Shown: one piece after another, positions 15,744 through 23,956 of the stretch
Numbering within the stretch: position 1 is the stretch's first letter
Layout of the letters: each line of letters begins with the position of its first letter
Source: an uncultured Bacteroidia bacterium
GTDB lineage: Bacteria; Bacteroidota; Bacteroidia; Bacteroidales; UBA932
Length of the DNA: 64,000 bases
Direction of reading: 5' to 3'
Assembly (NCBI GenBank): GCA_902789245.1
Contig: CADAND010000001.1
Coordinates: forward strand, 1-64,000
The notes under the pieces: generated by a model
Database searches by the model: none
What the model saw: the letters and a program-made list of their open reading frames with translations, nothing else
What the model was told of the DNA's origin: nothing
Program-made: the position numbers and the translations under genes

Positions 15744-16180
15744 TGGAGTGGTTGCAAAGCCTCGGCCTGCTGGGCCTGTTCCTGGGGAGCGCTTTGGCCG
15801 CGTCCATTTTCCCGTTCAGCTCGGATGCCCTGTACATCGCCGTCCTCGCGGCGACGAAGAACCCCGTGGGTTGCCTCGTGGCCGGGACGGCGGGCAGCTG
15901 GGTGGGCAGTCTGCTGACCTATGGCCTGGGCTGGCTGGGTAAGTGGGAGTGGATCGAGAAATGGTTCAAGGTGAGCCACGAGAAACTGGAGCGGCACCAT
16001 GCCTCGGTGCGCAAGTACGGTGCCTGGCTCGCGCTGCTGAGCGGCGTTCCCGTGATCGGGGATATCCTGGTGCTGGCGCTCGGCTTCTACCGGACGACGC
16101 CCGGTTGGACGGCCGTCCTGCTGCTGGTCGGCAAACTCGCCCGTTTCCTGCTCTGGAACGTGGTGGTCGGCCTCTTCTAG
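15743..16180 (+). CDS. YqaA-family (DedA-like) membrane protein
   Basis: This 145-residue membrane protein has the SNARE-associated/DedA-like core: ALAASIFPFSSDALYIAVL near the N-terminus, GSWVGSLLTYGLGWLGKW, and a C-terminal GARLALLSG-like motif (GAWLALLSGVPVIGDILVLA). Relatives are thought to move undecaprenyl phosphate or other lipids across the inner membrane; this subgroup is uncharacterised. Start and lolD stop share a base. Its stop codon overlaps that of the opposite-strand DUF456 gene in a CTAG. Confidence 0.85.
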   Translation: MEWLQSLGLLGLFLGSALAASIFPFSSDALYIAVLAATKNPVGCLVAGTAGSWVGSLLTYGLGWLGKWEWIEKWFKVSHEKLERHHASVRKYGAWLALLSGVPVIGDILVLALGFYRTTPGWTAVLLLVGKLARFLLWNVVVGLF

Positions 16181-16668
16181 ATAAATACGATGATATAGTA
16201 GAGCATCACCGCCGAGGCGATGAGTTTGATCCCCGTGCCCGAAAGGAAGCCCAGGAAGGCCCCGAACGAGGCTTTCAGCGAGCTCCCGGCGTCCTTGCCG
16301 GCGAAGAGCAGCTCTGCCAGGAAGGCGGCCAGCAGGGAGGTTGCGACCATGCCGAGGGGCAGGGGCAGGACCAGGCCGGCGAACAGGCCGATAATCGCTC
16401 CCCCGGAGGCGTATTTGCTGCCGCCGGTGAGCTTGGTGAACCAGGCCGGGACGATGTAGTCCAGGACCGAAACCAGGATCGTCACGCCCAGCAGCACAAA
16501 CAGGATCGTCAGCGACATCGGCTCGCCGGCGGCGTTGGTGCCGCCGAAGAAGTACATCAGCAGGATGCCGACCCAGCTGACCGGCGGCCCGGGCAGGCCG
16601 GGAACGATGCTGCCGATGATCCCGACGACGCCGAGAATCACGGCCAGTACGACGAAGAAAGTATTCAT
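16177..16668 (-). CDS. DUF456 membrane protein
   Basis: This 163-residue, Gly- and hydrophobic-rich protein has about five membrane segments and the DUF456 motifs IGSIVPGLPGPPVSWVGILL (about 15-34) and GGAIIGLFAGL. The start at 16668 is chosen because the longer version adds a non-family tail that overlaps the upstream gene. The function of the family is unknown. It is probably co-transcribed with the barrel gene upstream (7-nt gap). Confidence 0.88.
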   Translation of the reverse strand: MNTFFVVLAVILGVVGIIGSIVPGLPGPPVSWVGILLMYFFGGTNAAGEPMSLTILFVLLGVTILVSVLDYIVPAWFTKLTGGSKYASGGAIIGLFAGLVLPLPLGMVATSLLAAFLAELLFAGKDAGSSLKASFGAFLGFLSGTGIKLIASAVMLYYIIVFI

Positions 16669-16675
16669 GAGGGAA

Positions 16676-17293
16676 TCAGAACAGCAGCCCCAGGCCAACG
16701 GTCAGGGCGTTGTTGTGGATCTCCTGCTCCGGGATGAGCCGGCTGATGCCGAAGGCGTAGCTGAAGCGTAGCTGCACAGCTTCGGCGAGGGTCAGCGCAG
16801 CCCCCACCCGCCACTGCAGGTTGACGCGCGTCAGCCCCCGGGTGTCCAGGACATCCTTGGTCAGTCCGCCCTGTTCGCTGAAGGCCCCCTTGTCGTAGAG
16901 GTTGCCGATCAGGCCGACATTGAACACCGGGCCCGTGAAGACGGAACCCATCAGGCCCGTGGCGAAGTTGAAACTGTACTTCAGGTCCATCGGGATGGAC
17001 AGGTAGTGCATCTTGATGTATTTGGGCTTCGCGTTCGCGTCGTTGCGTCCGGACTGGTAGTGGAAATAAAGCCCCGGCTCGAAGGTCAGCCCGGCCAGCG
17101 CCGAAAAGTAGAACTCGTGGCTGGCCCCGGCATAGAAGCCCCGCACGGGGTGCTTGGCCAGGAATTGGGAACAGTCGGTCCCGTTGAACGTGGTGACGGA
17201 ATAGCCGGCGCCGACGCTCCAGCTCTGCTGTGCGAAAGCTGCCGAACCGCTCAGCAGGGCGGCCACAAGCAGGATGATTTTGATCTTTTTCAC
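16676..17293 (-). CDS. PorT-like outer-membrane beta-barrel protein
   Basis: This 205-residue protein has a signal peptide (MKKIKIILLVAALLSGSAAF, cut near AQQ) and a beta-barrel domain of alternating hydrophobic strands such as LTFEPGLYFHYQSGR and LQWRVGAALTLAEAVQLRFS, ending in LGLLF with terminal Phe. That ending is a typical outer-membrane sorting signal. No specific function can be assigned. It leads the minus-strand unit with DUF456. Confidence 0.82.
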   Translation of the reverse strand: MKKIKIILLVAALLSGSAAFAQQSWSVGAGYSVTTFNGTDCSQFLAKHPVRGFYAGASHEFYFSALAGLTFEPGLYFHYQSGRNDANAKPKYIKMHYLSIPMDLKYSFNFATGLMGSVFTGPVFNVGLIGNLYDKGAFSEQGGLTKDVLDTRGLTRVNLQWRVGAALTLAEAVQLRFSYAFGISRLIPEQEIHNNALTVGLGLLF

Positions 17294-17317
17294 GTGTCAG
17301 GCTTGTTAATCCATTCG

Positions 17318-17344
17318 CAAAAATACGAAAAAAAAGTATTTTTG
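17318..17344. promoter_or_regulatory. Divergent -7 boxes of the barrel gene and mutY
   Basis: A minus-strand TATTTTTG (17318-17325) and a plus-strand TATTTTTG (17337-17344) are separated by 11 nt. The plus box ends 5 nt before the mutY ATG, the minus box 24 nt before the barrel ATG. Confidence 0.6.
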
Positions 17345-17349
17345 CACCC

Positions 17350-18339
17350 ATGCAGTCCTTTTCCGAGACCATCCTTTCCTGGTATGATACCTACGGGCGC
17401 GACCTGCCCTGGCGCCGCACGCGGGACCCTTATGCCATCTGGCTGAGCGAGATCATTCTCCAGCAGACGCGCATCGCCCAGGGACAGGCTTACTGGGAGC
17501 GCTTCCTGGCCGCCTGGCCGGACGTGCGCGCGCTCGCCGCGGCGAGCGAGGACGAGGTGCTGCGCCTCTGGCAGGGCCTCGGCTACTACAGCCGGGCGCG
17601 GAACCTGCATGCCGCGGCGCGGCAGATCGTGGCGGCGGGCAGTTTTCCCGACACCTTGGACGGCATCCGCGCGCTGAAGGGGGTCGGGGACTATACCGCC
17701 GCCGCGATCGGCTCCATCGCCTTCGGGCTGCCTGCGGCCGTCGTGGACGGCAATGTCTATCGCGTGCTGGCGCGCCATTACGGGATTGAGACGCCCGTCG
17801 GCTCCACCGCCGCGAAAAAGGAATTCACCGCCCTCGCACAGTCTTTGCTGCCGGCCGGACGGCCCGGCGACTTCAACCAGGGCATGATGGACTTCGGGGC
17901 GCTGCAGTGCACGCCCGCCGCGCCGCCCTGCGCCATCTGCCCGCTGGCCGCCTCCTGCGTCGCGCTCGCCACGGGCCGCGTTGAAGGCCTCCCCGTCCGG
18001 GAAAAGGGCCCGGCCGTGCAGACGCGCCGTTTCGACTACGTCTATGTGCGCTTCCGCGGCCGCACCGCCATCCGCCGCCGCGGTCCAGGTGACATCTGGA
18101 CCGGATTATATGAGCCGTTAACAAACAGTCATTCCGGGCTTGACCCGGAATCTCTTACCTTGTTGAAATCCAACGTTAAACACCAATTGACCCACCGAAC
18201 CTTGCTGGTGGATTTCTACCTCTGGGAGCCGGCGGAGGAGCCGGCGCTGCCGGAGGGCTACTTCTGGATTGAAGAGGCGGAACTCGACCGCTACGCCAAA
18301 CCCCGCCTCTTCGAACTGCTGCTGGCATCCTTGCCTTGA
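17350..18339 (+). CDS. mutY: A/G-specific adenine glycosylase MutY
   Basis: This 329-residue DNA repair enzyme removes adenine mispaired with 8-oxoguanine. The catalytic Glu lies in LSEIILQQTRI (about 32-42), the helix-hairpin-helix is ALKGVGDYTAAAI (about 108-120) and the catalytic Asp is in VVDGNVYRVLARHYG. The [4Fe-4S] loop is C-x6-C-x2-C-x5-C (about 184-200). The C-terminal NUDIX-like domain that recognises 8-oxoG is present but interrupted at residues 260-268 by SHSGLDPES. That stretch is the translation of an inserted palindrome and may lengthen a loop without breaking the fold. Confidence 0.94.
   Translation: MQSFSETILSWYDTYGRDLPWRRTRDPYAIWLSEIILQQTRIAQGQAYWERFLAAWPDVRALAAASEDEVLRLWQGLGYYSRARNLHAAARQIVAAGSFPDTLDGIRALKGVGDYTAAAIGSIAFGLPAAVVDGNVYRVLARHYGIETPVGSTAAKKEFTALAQSLLPAGRPGDFNQGMMDFGALQCTPAAPPCAICPLAASCVALATGRVEGLPVREKGPAVQTRRFDYVYVRFRGRTAIRRRGPGDIWTGLYEPLTNSHSGLDPESLTLLKSNVKHQLTHRTLLVDFYLWEPAEEPALPEGYFWIEEAELDRYAKPRLFELLLASLP
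18128..18152. repeat. Intragenic palindromic element in mutY
   Basis: GTC-ATTCCGGG-5 nt-CCCGGAAT-C is the same palindrome as at 3493-3513 in the tricorn-like gene, in opposite orientation. It is in frame with mutY, encoding HSGLDPES. Confidence 0.85.
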
Positions 18340-18387
18340 AAGCCTGGCCGACGGGGGCGGGCGTTTGTTTTTTCGTTTCGTTTGGCG

Positions 18388-18395
18388 TACCTTTG
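18388..18395 (+). promoter_or_regulatory. Promoter of the PqqD-nucleotidyltransferase-ABC operon
   Basis: The -7 box TACCTTTG is preceded by a -33 TTTG at 18364-18367 with a 20-nt spacer, the canonical Bacteroidota arrangement. The ATG follows 25 nt later. Confidence 0.65.
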
Positions 18396-18420
18396 TTTAA
18401 GGAGAAAATAGCAATTCAAT

Positions 18421-18690
18421 ATGAGACTGCTCGATGGATTTGTGCTCCGGTCGATTGCCGGAGAGTATATTGTCACGGGAGAAGGACTTGCCCGCGTGGA
18501 TTTCAGCAAGGTCATCTCGCTGAACGCCACCGCCGCGTACCTGTGGGAGCAGATTCAGGACAAGGACTTTACGGCCGAGGACCTGGTCGCCCTGCTGACG
18601 GCGCGTTATGACGTGGATGCGCAGCAGGCGCGGGCCGATGTGGACAAGCTGGTGTCGGCCTGGAAAGATGCGGGCCTGCTGGCTGAATGA
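18421..18690 (+). CDS. PqqD-family peptide-binding protein
   Basis: This 89-residue protein is a stand-alone PqqD-like domain. It has the typical SLNATAAYLWEQIQ (about 37-50) and a C-terminal winged-helix-like segment ARADVDKLVSAWKDAGLLAE. PqqD folds bind leader peptides and hand them to modifying enzymes in RiPP pathways. No precursor peptide was found next to it. It overlaps the nucleotidyltransferase gene by 4 nt, and an HprK-like kinase lies in the convergent operon; PqqD, HprK-like and nucleotidyltransferase genes recur together in other bacteria. The role here is inferred. Confidence 0.88.
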   Translation: MRLLDGFVLRSIAGEYIVTGEGLARVDFSKVISLNATAAYLWEQIQDKDFTAEDLVALLTARYDVDAQQARADVDKLVSAWKDAGLLAE

Positions 18691-19841
18691 CGGCGGAGCA
18701 GACATATCTGGCCTGGATGCGGGCTGCCCTGTGGGGGGAGATGGCCGATCAGGTCGGCCATGACGGGAACGGGGGCCATGACGGGAACGGAGACGATGGC
18801 GGGACCGGTGTGCCGAAAGACGTGCTGGCGATCGCGAACCGCCAGAAGACCCGGGGCCTGGTCTTTGACGCGCTGCTGCGGGATGCCGGGCAACAGGCCG
18901 GGCTGCCGGAGGAGTCAAAGTCCCGGATGCGGGAGTTCCTGCTGCAGAATTTCAATACCCATCGGATACTGGATGCGGCGCTGATGCGCATTGTGACGGC
19001 CCTGCGCGAGGCGGGAATTCCCGCCGTGCTGCTGAAGGGCCAGGGCGCGGCGCGCAGCTATCCGAATCCCTCGCTGCGCGAATGCGGGGACATCGATCTC
19101 TACATCGGTCCGGAGCGGCTGGAGGAGGCCCTGCACGTCCTGACGCCGCTGGCTTCGTCCGTGGACGACCAGCTCCAGGGCAAGCACTGGGGGTTGCAGC
19201 TCGGCGGGGCGGAAATCGAGCTGCACCAGCACTCGATGCTCCCGGAGACCCGCCGCCTGACGCGCTTCTACCGCGCCCTCGAGGCCGAAGGCTTCACGCG
19301 CGGGCTGGTGCCGCTGGACTTCGGCGGCGTGCGCGTGGACACGCCCGAACCCACCTTCAACGCCTTTTATCTCTTCTACCATGTCTGGCACCACTTCCTC
19401 CAGGGCGGTATCGGCTTCCGCCAGCTCTGCGACTGGACGCTGCACCTGCATGCTCATGCCGGGGATATTGACCGGGAGCGCCTGCTCCGGATGGTGAAAG
19501 GGATGCGTCTGCAGGGCCCCTGGCAGCTGTTCTGCTGCATCGCCGTGCACGATCTGGGCTTGCCCGCAGCGGAATGCCCCGGCTATGATCCTGCCGCGCT
19601 GGCAAGGTCCCGCAAGGTCCTGGCGCTGATCCTCGCCGAAGGCAACTTCGGCCGCGGCATCTCGCTACGCAGCAAGCGGCCGGAGGGTTACCTGGGCGGG
19701 AAACTCTATACGCTCTTTGCGATGCATCTCCGGCGTTTCTGCCGTTTGCTCCCCATTGTACCGCGCGAAGCTGCACAGAATTTTGTATCTTTGTTCGCCG
19801 GTGGTATCCGGCAGATACTGAAAGACTTGTTCAAACGATGA
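18687..19841 (+). CDS. Nucleotidyltransferase family protein (NTP_transf_5 type)
   Basis: This 384-residue protein has the nucleotidyltransferase core VLLKGQGAARSYPNPSLREC followed by GDIDLYIGP (about 113-141), where GD-x-D would bind metal. Homologues lie in lasso-peptide, polysaccharide and HprK-related clusters and may add a nucleotide to a peptide or sugar; the true substrate is unknown. Residues 19-40 (MADQVGHDGNGGHDGNGDDG) are alien to the family and come from an inserted palindrome with a tandem tail. The gene overlaps both neighbours by 4 nt, so all three are translationally coupled. Confidence 0.82.
   Translation: MTAEQTYLAWMRAALWGEMADQVGHDGNGGHDGNGDDGGTGVPKDVLAIANRQKTRGLVFDALLRDAGQQAGLPEESKSRMREFLLQNFNTHRILDAALMRIVTALREAGIPAVLLKGQGAARSYPNPSLRECGDIDLYIGPERLEEALHVLTPLASSVDDQLQGKHWGLQLGGAEIELHQHSMLPETRRLTRFYRALEAEGFTRGLVPLDFGGVRVDTPEPTFNAFYLFYHVWHHFLQGGIGFRQLCDWTLHLHAHAGDIDRERLLRMVKGMRLQGPWQLFCCIAVHDLGLPAAECPGYDPAALARSRKVLALILAEGNFGRGISLRSKRPEGYLGGKLYTLFAMHLRRFCRLLPIVPREAAQNFVSLFAGGIRQILKDLFKR
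18739..18786. repeat. Intragenic palindromic element in the nucleotidyltransferase gene
   Basis: TGGCCGA (18742-18748) and TCGGCCA (18754-18760) form a perfect 7-bp stem in the frame GAT-[stem]-ATGAC. A tail of GGCCATGACGGGAACG repeats follows. The layout (palindrome plus ATGACGG repeats) mirrors that at 3490-3572 with a different stem. Confidence 0.8.
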
Positions 19842-21475
19842 TGCCGCTGCGCCAGACGCTCCGGGGCCTGCGCCCCATGATCCGCCCTGTCCGGGGACGG
19901 ATCGCGCTCAGCGTGTTCATCGGTGCCGTCCGCATTGCCGCCTCGCTGGGTTTCGTCTGGATCTGCAAGCGCCTGGTCGATATCGCAACCGGCGAGCTCG
20001 ACGCTCCGCTTCCCCTGCATATCGGGATCCTGCTGGGCGTCATGCTGCTGCAGCTGATCTGCTCCGTGGCCGCCTCGGCCTGGGAGAGCTACAACAGTGT
20101 CCGCAGCGGCAACGAGCTGCGGCACGATACGTTCGCCCGGGTGTTGCGCAGCAGCTGGACCGGCCGCGAGACCTACCGCAGCGGCGACGCCGTGAACCGC
20201 CTCGAAGAGGACGTGCGTGTGGTCACCGAGCTGCTCTGCTCGCGTATCCCCGAAGTGGTCATCACCGTCGTGCAGCTCCTCGCCGCCTCCGTCTATCTGC
20301 TGCTCATGGCTCCGAATCTGCTCTGGGTGCTGATTGTCCTGATGGTGGCGGCCGTCGTGGGTTCGCGCATGTTCTTCAGGAAGTTGCGTGCGCTCACGGA
20401 GCGTATCCGCAAGCAGGACGCCGAGATCCAGCAGCACATGCAGGAGAACCTGCAGAAGCGCCTCGTGGTACTCACACTCATCGGTGCTGAGCGCGTGCTG
20501 GCCCGTCTGGGCGGCATGCAGAAAGAGCTTCTGGGGCAGACCGTCTCCCGCATCCGCTACAACGCCGTGGCGCGGGGATTCATGATTTTCGGCTTCCTGG
20601 GCGGCTATGCCGCCGCCTTCCTCTGGGGCGTGCTGGGCATACGCAGCGGCGCCGTGACCTACGGTATGATGACCGCGTTCCTGCAGCTTGTCGGGCAGGT
20701 GCAGCGCCCCATCGCCGAGCTGGCCCGCCAGGTCCCTGCCTTCATCCATGCCTCCACGTCCGTGGAGCGGCTGATGGACCTGCAGGCATTGGAGCAGGAA
20801 GTTGCCGGCGAGCAGCCCGTGATCCTGGACGGCGCGCCGGGTGTCCGCTGCACGGCACTGGGCTTTGCGTACGCCGACCGGCCGGAGAAACAGATCCTTT
20901 CCGGCTTCAACCACGATTTTACGCCCGGGTCGATGACCGTCATCATGGGTCCTACCGGTGCGGGCAAGAGCACGCTCAGCCGCCTGGTGCTGGGCCTGTT
21001 GAAACCCACGGAGGGCAGCGTCGCGCTCTACGACGCCGCCGGAGAGCATCCCGCCGGTCCCGCCCTGCGCAACAATTTCCGCTATGTCCCTCAGGGGAAT
21101 TCGCTCTTCAGCGGCACCGTCCGGGAAAACCTGTTGCTCGCGCGCCCCGACGCCTCCGAGGAGGCGTTGCGCGATGCGCTGCACACCGCCGTCGCGGACT
21201 TTGTGTACGATCTGCCCGAAGGGCTTGACACGCCCTGCGGCGAGACCGGCGGAGGCCTCAGCGAGGGGCAGGCCCAGCGCATCGCCGTGGCCCGCGCCCT
21301 GTTGCACGAGGGCGGCCTCCTGATCCTGGACGAGGCGACCTCGGCGCTCGACGCCGAGACCGAGGGGCTCCTGCTCGACCGGCTCTATGCGCGCTACCAT
21401 GGTTCGCGCACCCTGCTTTTCATCTCTCACCGCGACGCCATCTCCGCCCGCGCGGACGAAATCTTGCGGATCTGA
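19838..21475 (+). CDS. ABC transporter, fused permease and ATPase
   Basis: This 545-residue exporter half has a transmembrane domain in residues 1-310 (about six helices) and a nucleotide-binding domain after 335, with Walker A GPTGAGKST, signature LSEGQAQR and Walker B LLILDEATSALD. It would work as an inner-membrane homodimer, exporting a lipid, glycan or peptide. Coupling to the PqqD and nucleotidyltransferase genes suggests it exports the product they help make. The Wza-like gene starts 92 nt downstream. Confidence 0.9.
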   Translation: MMPLRQTLRGLRPMIRPVRGRIALSVFIGAVRIAASLGFVWICKRLVDIATGELDAPLPLHIGILLGVMLLQLICSVAASAWESYNSVRSGNELRHDTFARVLRSSWTGRETYRSGDAVNRLEEDVRVVTELLCSRIPEVVITVVQLLAASVYLLLMAPNLLWVLIVLMVAAVVGSRMFFRKLRALTERIRKQDAEIQQHMQENLQKRLVVLTLIGAERVLARLGGMQKELLGQTVSRIRYNAVARGFMIFGFLGGYAAAFLWGVLGIRSGAVTYGMMTAFLQLVGQVQRPIAELARQVPAFIHASTSVERLMDLQALEQEVAGEQPVILDGAPGVRCTALGFAYADRPEKQILSGFNHDFTPGSMTVIMGPTGAGKSTLSRLVLGLLKPTEGSVALYDAAGEHPAGPALRNNFRYVPQGNSLFSGTVRENLLLARPDASEEALRDALHTAVADFVYDLPEGLDTPCGETGGGLSEGQAQRIAVARALLHEGGLLILDEATSALDAETEGLLLDRLYARYHGSRTLLFISHRDAISARADEILRI

Positions 21476-21518
21476 CGAAGCCAAACGCGGATTAACTATT
21501 TTTTTAGCTTATTTTTCG

Positions 21519-21526
21519 TATCTTAG
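21519..21526 (+). promoter_or_regulatory. Possible -7 box before the Wza-like gene
   Basis: TATCTTAG is one base off the TAnnTTTG consensus and lies 40 nt before the ATG at 21567, in an AT-rich gap between the ABC and SLBB genes. Confidence 0.35.
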
Positions 21527-21566
21527 CGCAGTTATTTATAAAGTGTGCGAAGTCAGTAGATTATCC

Positions 21567-23945
21567 ATGAGAATACTTCTCTCCATACTCCTCTCCCTTG
21601 CCTGCCTGGCGGTTTTTGGCCAAAGCGTCATGACCGACCAGCAGGTCATCGAGTATTACGAACAGGGCATCGCCCAGGGCAAAACCGACGAGGACATCGC
21701 CAAGGAGCTGATGCTCCGCGGCGTCACCCGCGAACAGGCCCGGCGGGCCGCCGCCACCTATCAAGCGAGGCAGGGCAAGGTGGAGGTCAGTCTGGACACG
21801 AGCGCCCGCAGGCACATACTCCAGGGCCCGGAGGACGTCCCCGCCGCCCTCGATACACTGGAACCGGCCGGCCCCGACGCCATCTACGGTTACGACCTTT
21901 TCCGCAATCGCAGCCTCAGTTTCTCCCCCAGCGCCAGCATGGCTACACCGCGCAACTATCGCCTGGGCCCTGGTGATGAAGTAATCATCGACATCTACGG
22001 TGCGGCGCAGCAGACCATCCGCCAGACCATTTCGCCGGAAGGCAGCATCGTCGTCACCTACCTGGGCCCCGTCTATCTGAACGGCCTGACGGTGGAGGAA
22101 GCGAACAGCTTCCTGGGCAAGAAACTCTCCTCCATCTACTCCGGCCTGGGCCAGGGCGGCGGCACGCGCACCAGCATCCGGCTGACCCTCGGGCAGATCC
22201 GCTCCATCCAGATCGAGGTCGTGGGCGACGTGGCCGTGCCCGGCTCCTATGTCGTTTCGTCCTTCTCCACGATCTTCAACGCCCTGTACCGGGCGGGCGG
22301 CATCGTCGAGCCGGGTACGCTGCGCAACATCACCCTCTCGCGCGGCGGCAAGACCGTCGGCCAGGCCGACGTGTACGAATTACTCACGACGGGAAGCCGC
22401 GAGCAGGACATCCGCCTCGAAGACGGCGATGTCATCCTCGTCGGGCCCTACACCGGGATGGTGAAGATCAGCGGCCTGGTCAAGCGTCCGATGAGATTCG
22501 AGATGAAGGAAGGGGAGACGCTGGCCCAGCTGATCGCCTACGCCGGAGGCTTTGCAAGCGGTGCCAACACGGCCAGTGTCAACGTCGTCCGCCAGAACGG
22601 CAAGACCTACGAGGTCCATACGGTGGAATACGCCGACTTCACGCGTTTCGTCATTCAGGATGGCGACCAGGTCAGCGTGGGCAGGCTCCAGTCCCGCTTC
22701 GGGAACCGGATCTCCGTCAGCGGCGCCGTTTATTTCCCGGGCATGTACGAGCGGAGCGATGAACTGCAGACCGTGAGTCAGCTGGTCCGGAAGGCCGGCG
22801 GACTGCTGCCGGAGGCCTTCACGGGCCGGGCGGTCATCAACCGCGAGCACGACGACCGGACGCTGGAGGTCCTGTCCGTCAATCTGGGCCGTGTCCTGGC
22901 GGGCCAGGATCCGGATTTCGTACTGCGCAACAACGACGAACTCATCATTGCCAGCAAATACAACCTGGAGGACCAGGGAACGATGACGATCAGCGGCCTG
23001 GTAGCCCGGCCCGGCACCTTCCCCTATGCCGCCAACACGACGGTCGAAGACCTCATCGTCATGGCGGGCGGCCTGCTGAACGGGGCCTCGACCTCGCGCG
23101 TGGATGTGACGCGCCCGCAGAAAGACACGCAGGGCCTTACCGTCAACGGCGGCGTGGCCACGCTCTACAGCTTCACCATCAAGGACGGCCTGCTCTCCGA
23201 CGGCGAGGGCGGTTTCGCCCTGGAGCCGTATGACGAAGTCGTCGTCCACAGGAGCCCGACCTTCAACCAGCCGATCCATTTCAGCGTTTCCGGCGAGGTC
23301 AATTTCCCGGGCGATTACGCCCTGACCCAGCGCGAGGAGCACCTCAGCGACGCCATCCGCAAGGCCGGCGGCCTGACGGACTTCAGCTATGCCAGAGGCG
23401 CCCGCCTGATGCGGACCATCACCCGGGCCGAGCAGCTGCAGGTCGAGGATGCCCAGGAAGCGTTGCTGCAGCTGAATGACTCTACGGACATCCAGCAGCT
23501 TGCTATCGGCCATGAGTATCAGGTGGCGATCGACCTGGAAAAGGCTCTGTCCCAACCCGGCGGTGATTTCGATATCCTGCTCCGGGATGGCGACCGGCTG
23601 GAGATTCCGGGCGTCAACCATGCCGTCCTGACGCGCGGTGCCGTGATGGCGCCGAGCGCGTTGACCTATATCCCCGGCAAAAGCTTCGGCTATTACATCC
23701 GGAAAAGCGGCGGCTACGCCCCCAGGGCGCAGGTCTCCAATGCCTACGTCATCCGGATGAACGGCGAGAAGTGCGAACTCACTTCCTTCGTCCGCATCCA
23801 GCCGGGCGACGAAATCGTCGTCCCCAAGCGGGAGAAGAAGAACGTGGACCTGCGCGGCTCCGTCGTGGCGCTCAGCTCGGCGGCCGCCTCCCTGGCGACG
23901 CTGGCCGTTTCCGTCGTCTCCTTGGTTAACCAGAACAAGAAATAA
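21567..23945 (+). CDS. Wza-like polysaccharide export protein with multiple SLBB domains
   Basis: This 792-residue exported protein starts with the signal peptide MRILLSILLSLACLAVFGQ. A polysaccharide export domain follows (about 120-210, YRLGPGDEVIIDIYGAAQ). About six SLBB repeats run from 215 to 740, recognised by GGxxxxA segments such as LIAYAGGFASGANTASVNVV and LIVMAGGLLNGAS. A hydrophobic segment lies near the C-terminus (about 760-785). It should form the periplasmic and outer-membrane channel for capsule or exopolysaccharide. The ATG at 21567 is chosen because it opens the signal peptide. The Wzz-like gene follows 11 nt later. Confidence 0.92.
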   Translation: MRILLSILLSLACLAVFGQSVMTDQQVIEYYEQGIAQGKTDEDIAKELMLRGVTREQARRAAATYQARQGKVEVSLDTSARRHILQGPEDVPAALDTLEPAGPDAIYGYDLFRNRSLSFSPSASMATPRNYRLGPGDEVIIDIYGAAQQTIRQTISPEGSIVVTYLGPVYLNGLTVEEANSFLGKKLSSIYSGLGQGGGTRTSIRLTLGQIRSIQIEVVGDVAVPGSYVVSSFSTIFNALYRAGGIVEPGTLRNITLSRGGKTVGQADVYELLTTGSREQDIRLEDGDVILVGPYTGMVKISGLVKRPMRFEMKEGETLAQLIAYAGGFASGANTASVNVVRQNGKTYEVHTVEYADFTRFVIQDGDQVSVGRLQSRFGNRISVSGAVYFPGMYERSDELQTVSQLVRKAGGLLPEAFTGRAVINREHDDRTLEVLSVNLGRVLAGQDPDFVLRNNDELIIASKYNLEDQGTMTISGLVARPGTFPYAANTTVEDLIVMAGGLLNGASTSRVDVTRPQKDTQGLTVNGGVATLYSFTIKDGLLSDGEGGFALEPYDEVVVHRSPTFNQPIHFSVSGEVNFPGDYALTQREEHLSDAIRKAGGLTDFSYARGARLMRTITRAEQLQVEDAQEALLQLNDSTDIQQLAIGHEYQVAIDLEKALSQPGGDFDILLRDGDRLEIPGVNHAVLTRGAVMAPSALTYIPGKSFGYYIRKSGGYAPRAQVSNAYVIRMNGEKCELTSFVRIQPGDEIVVPKREKKNVDLRGSVVALSSAAASLATLAVSVVSLVNQNKK

Positions 23946-23956
23946 GTCCCTTCCAT

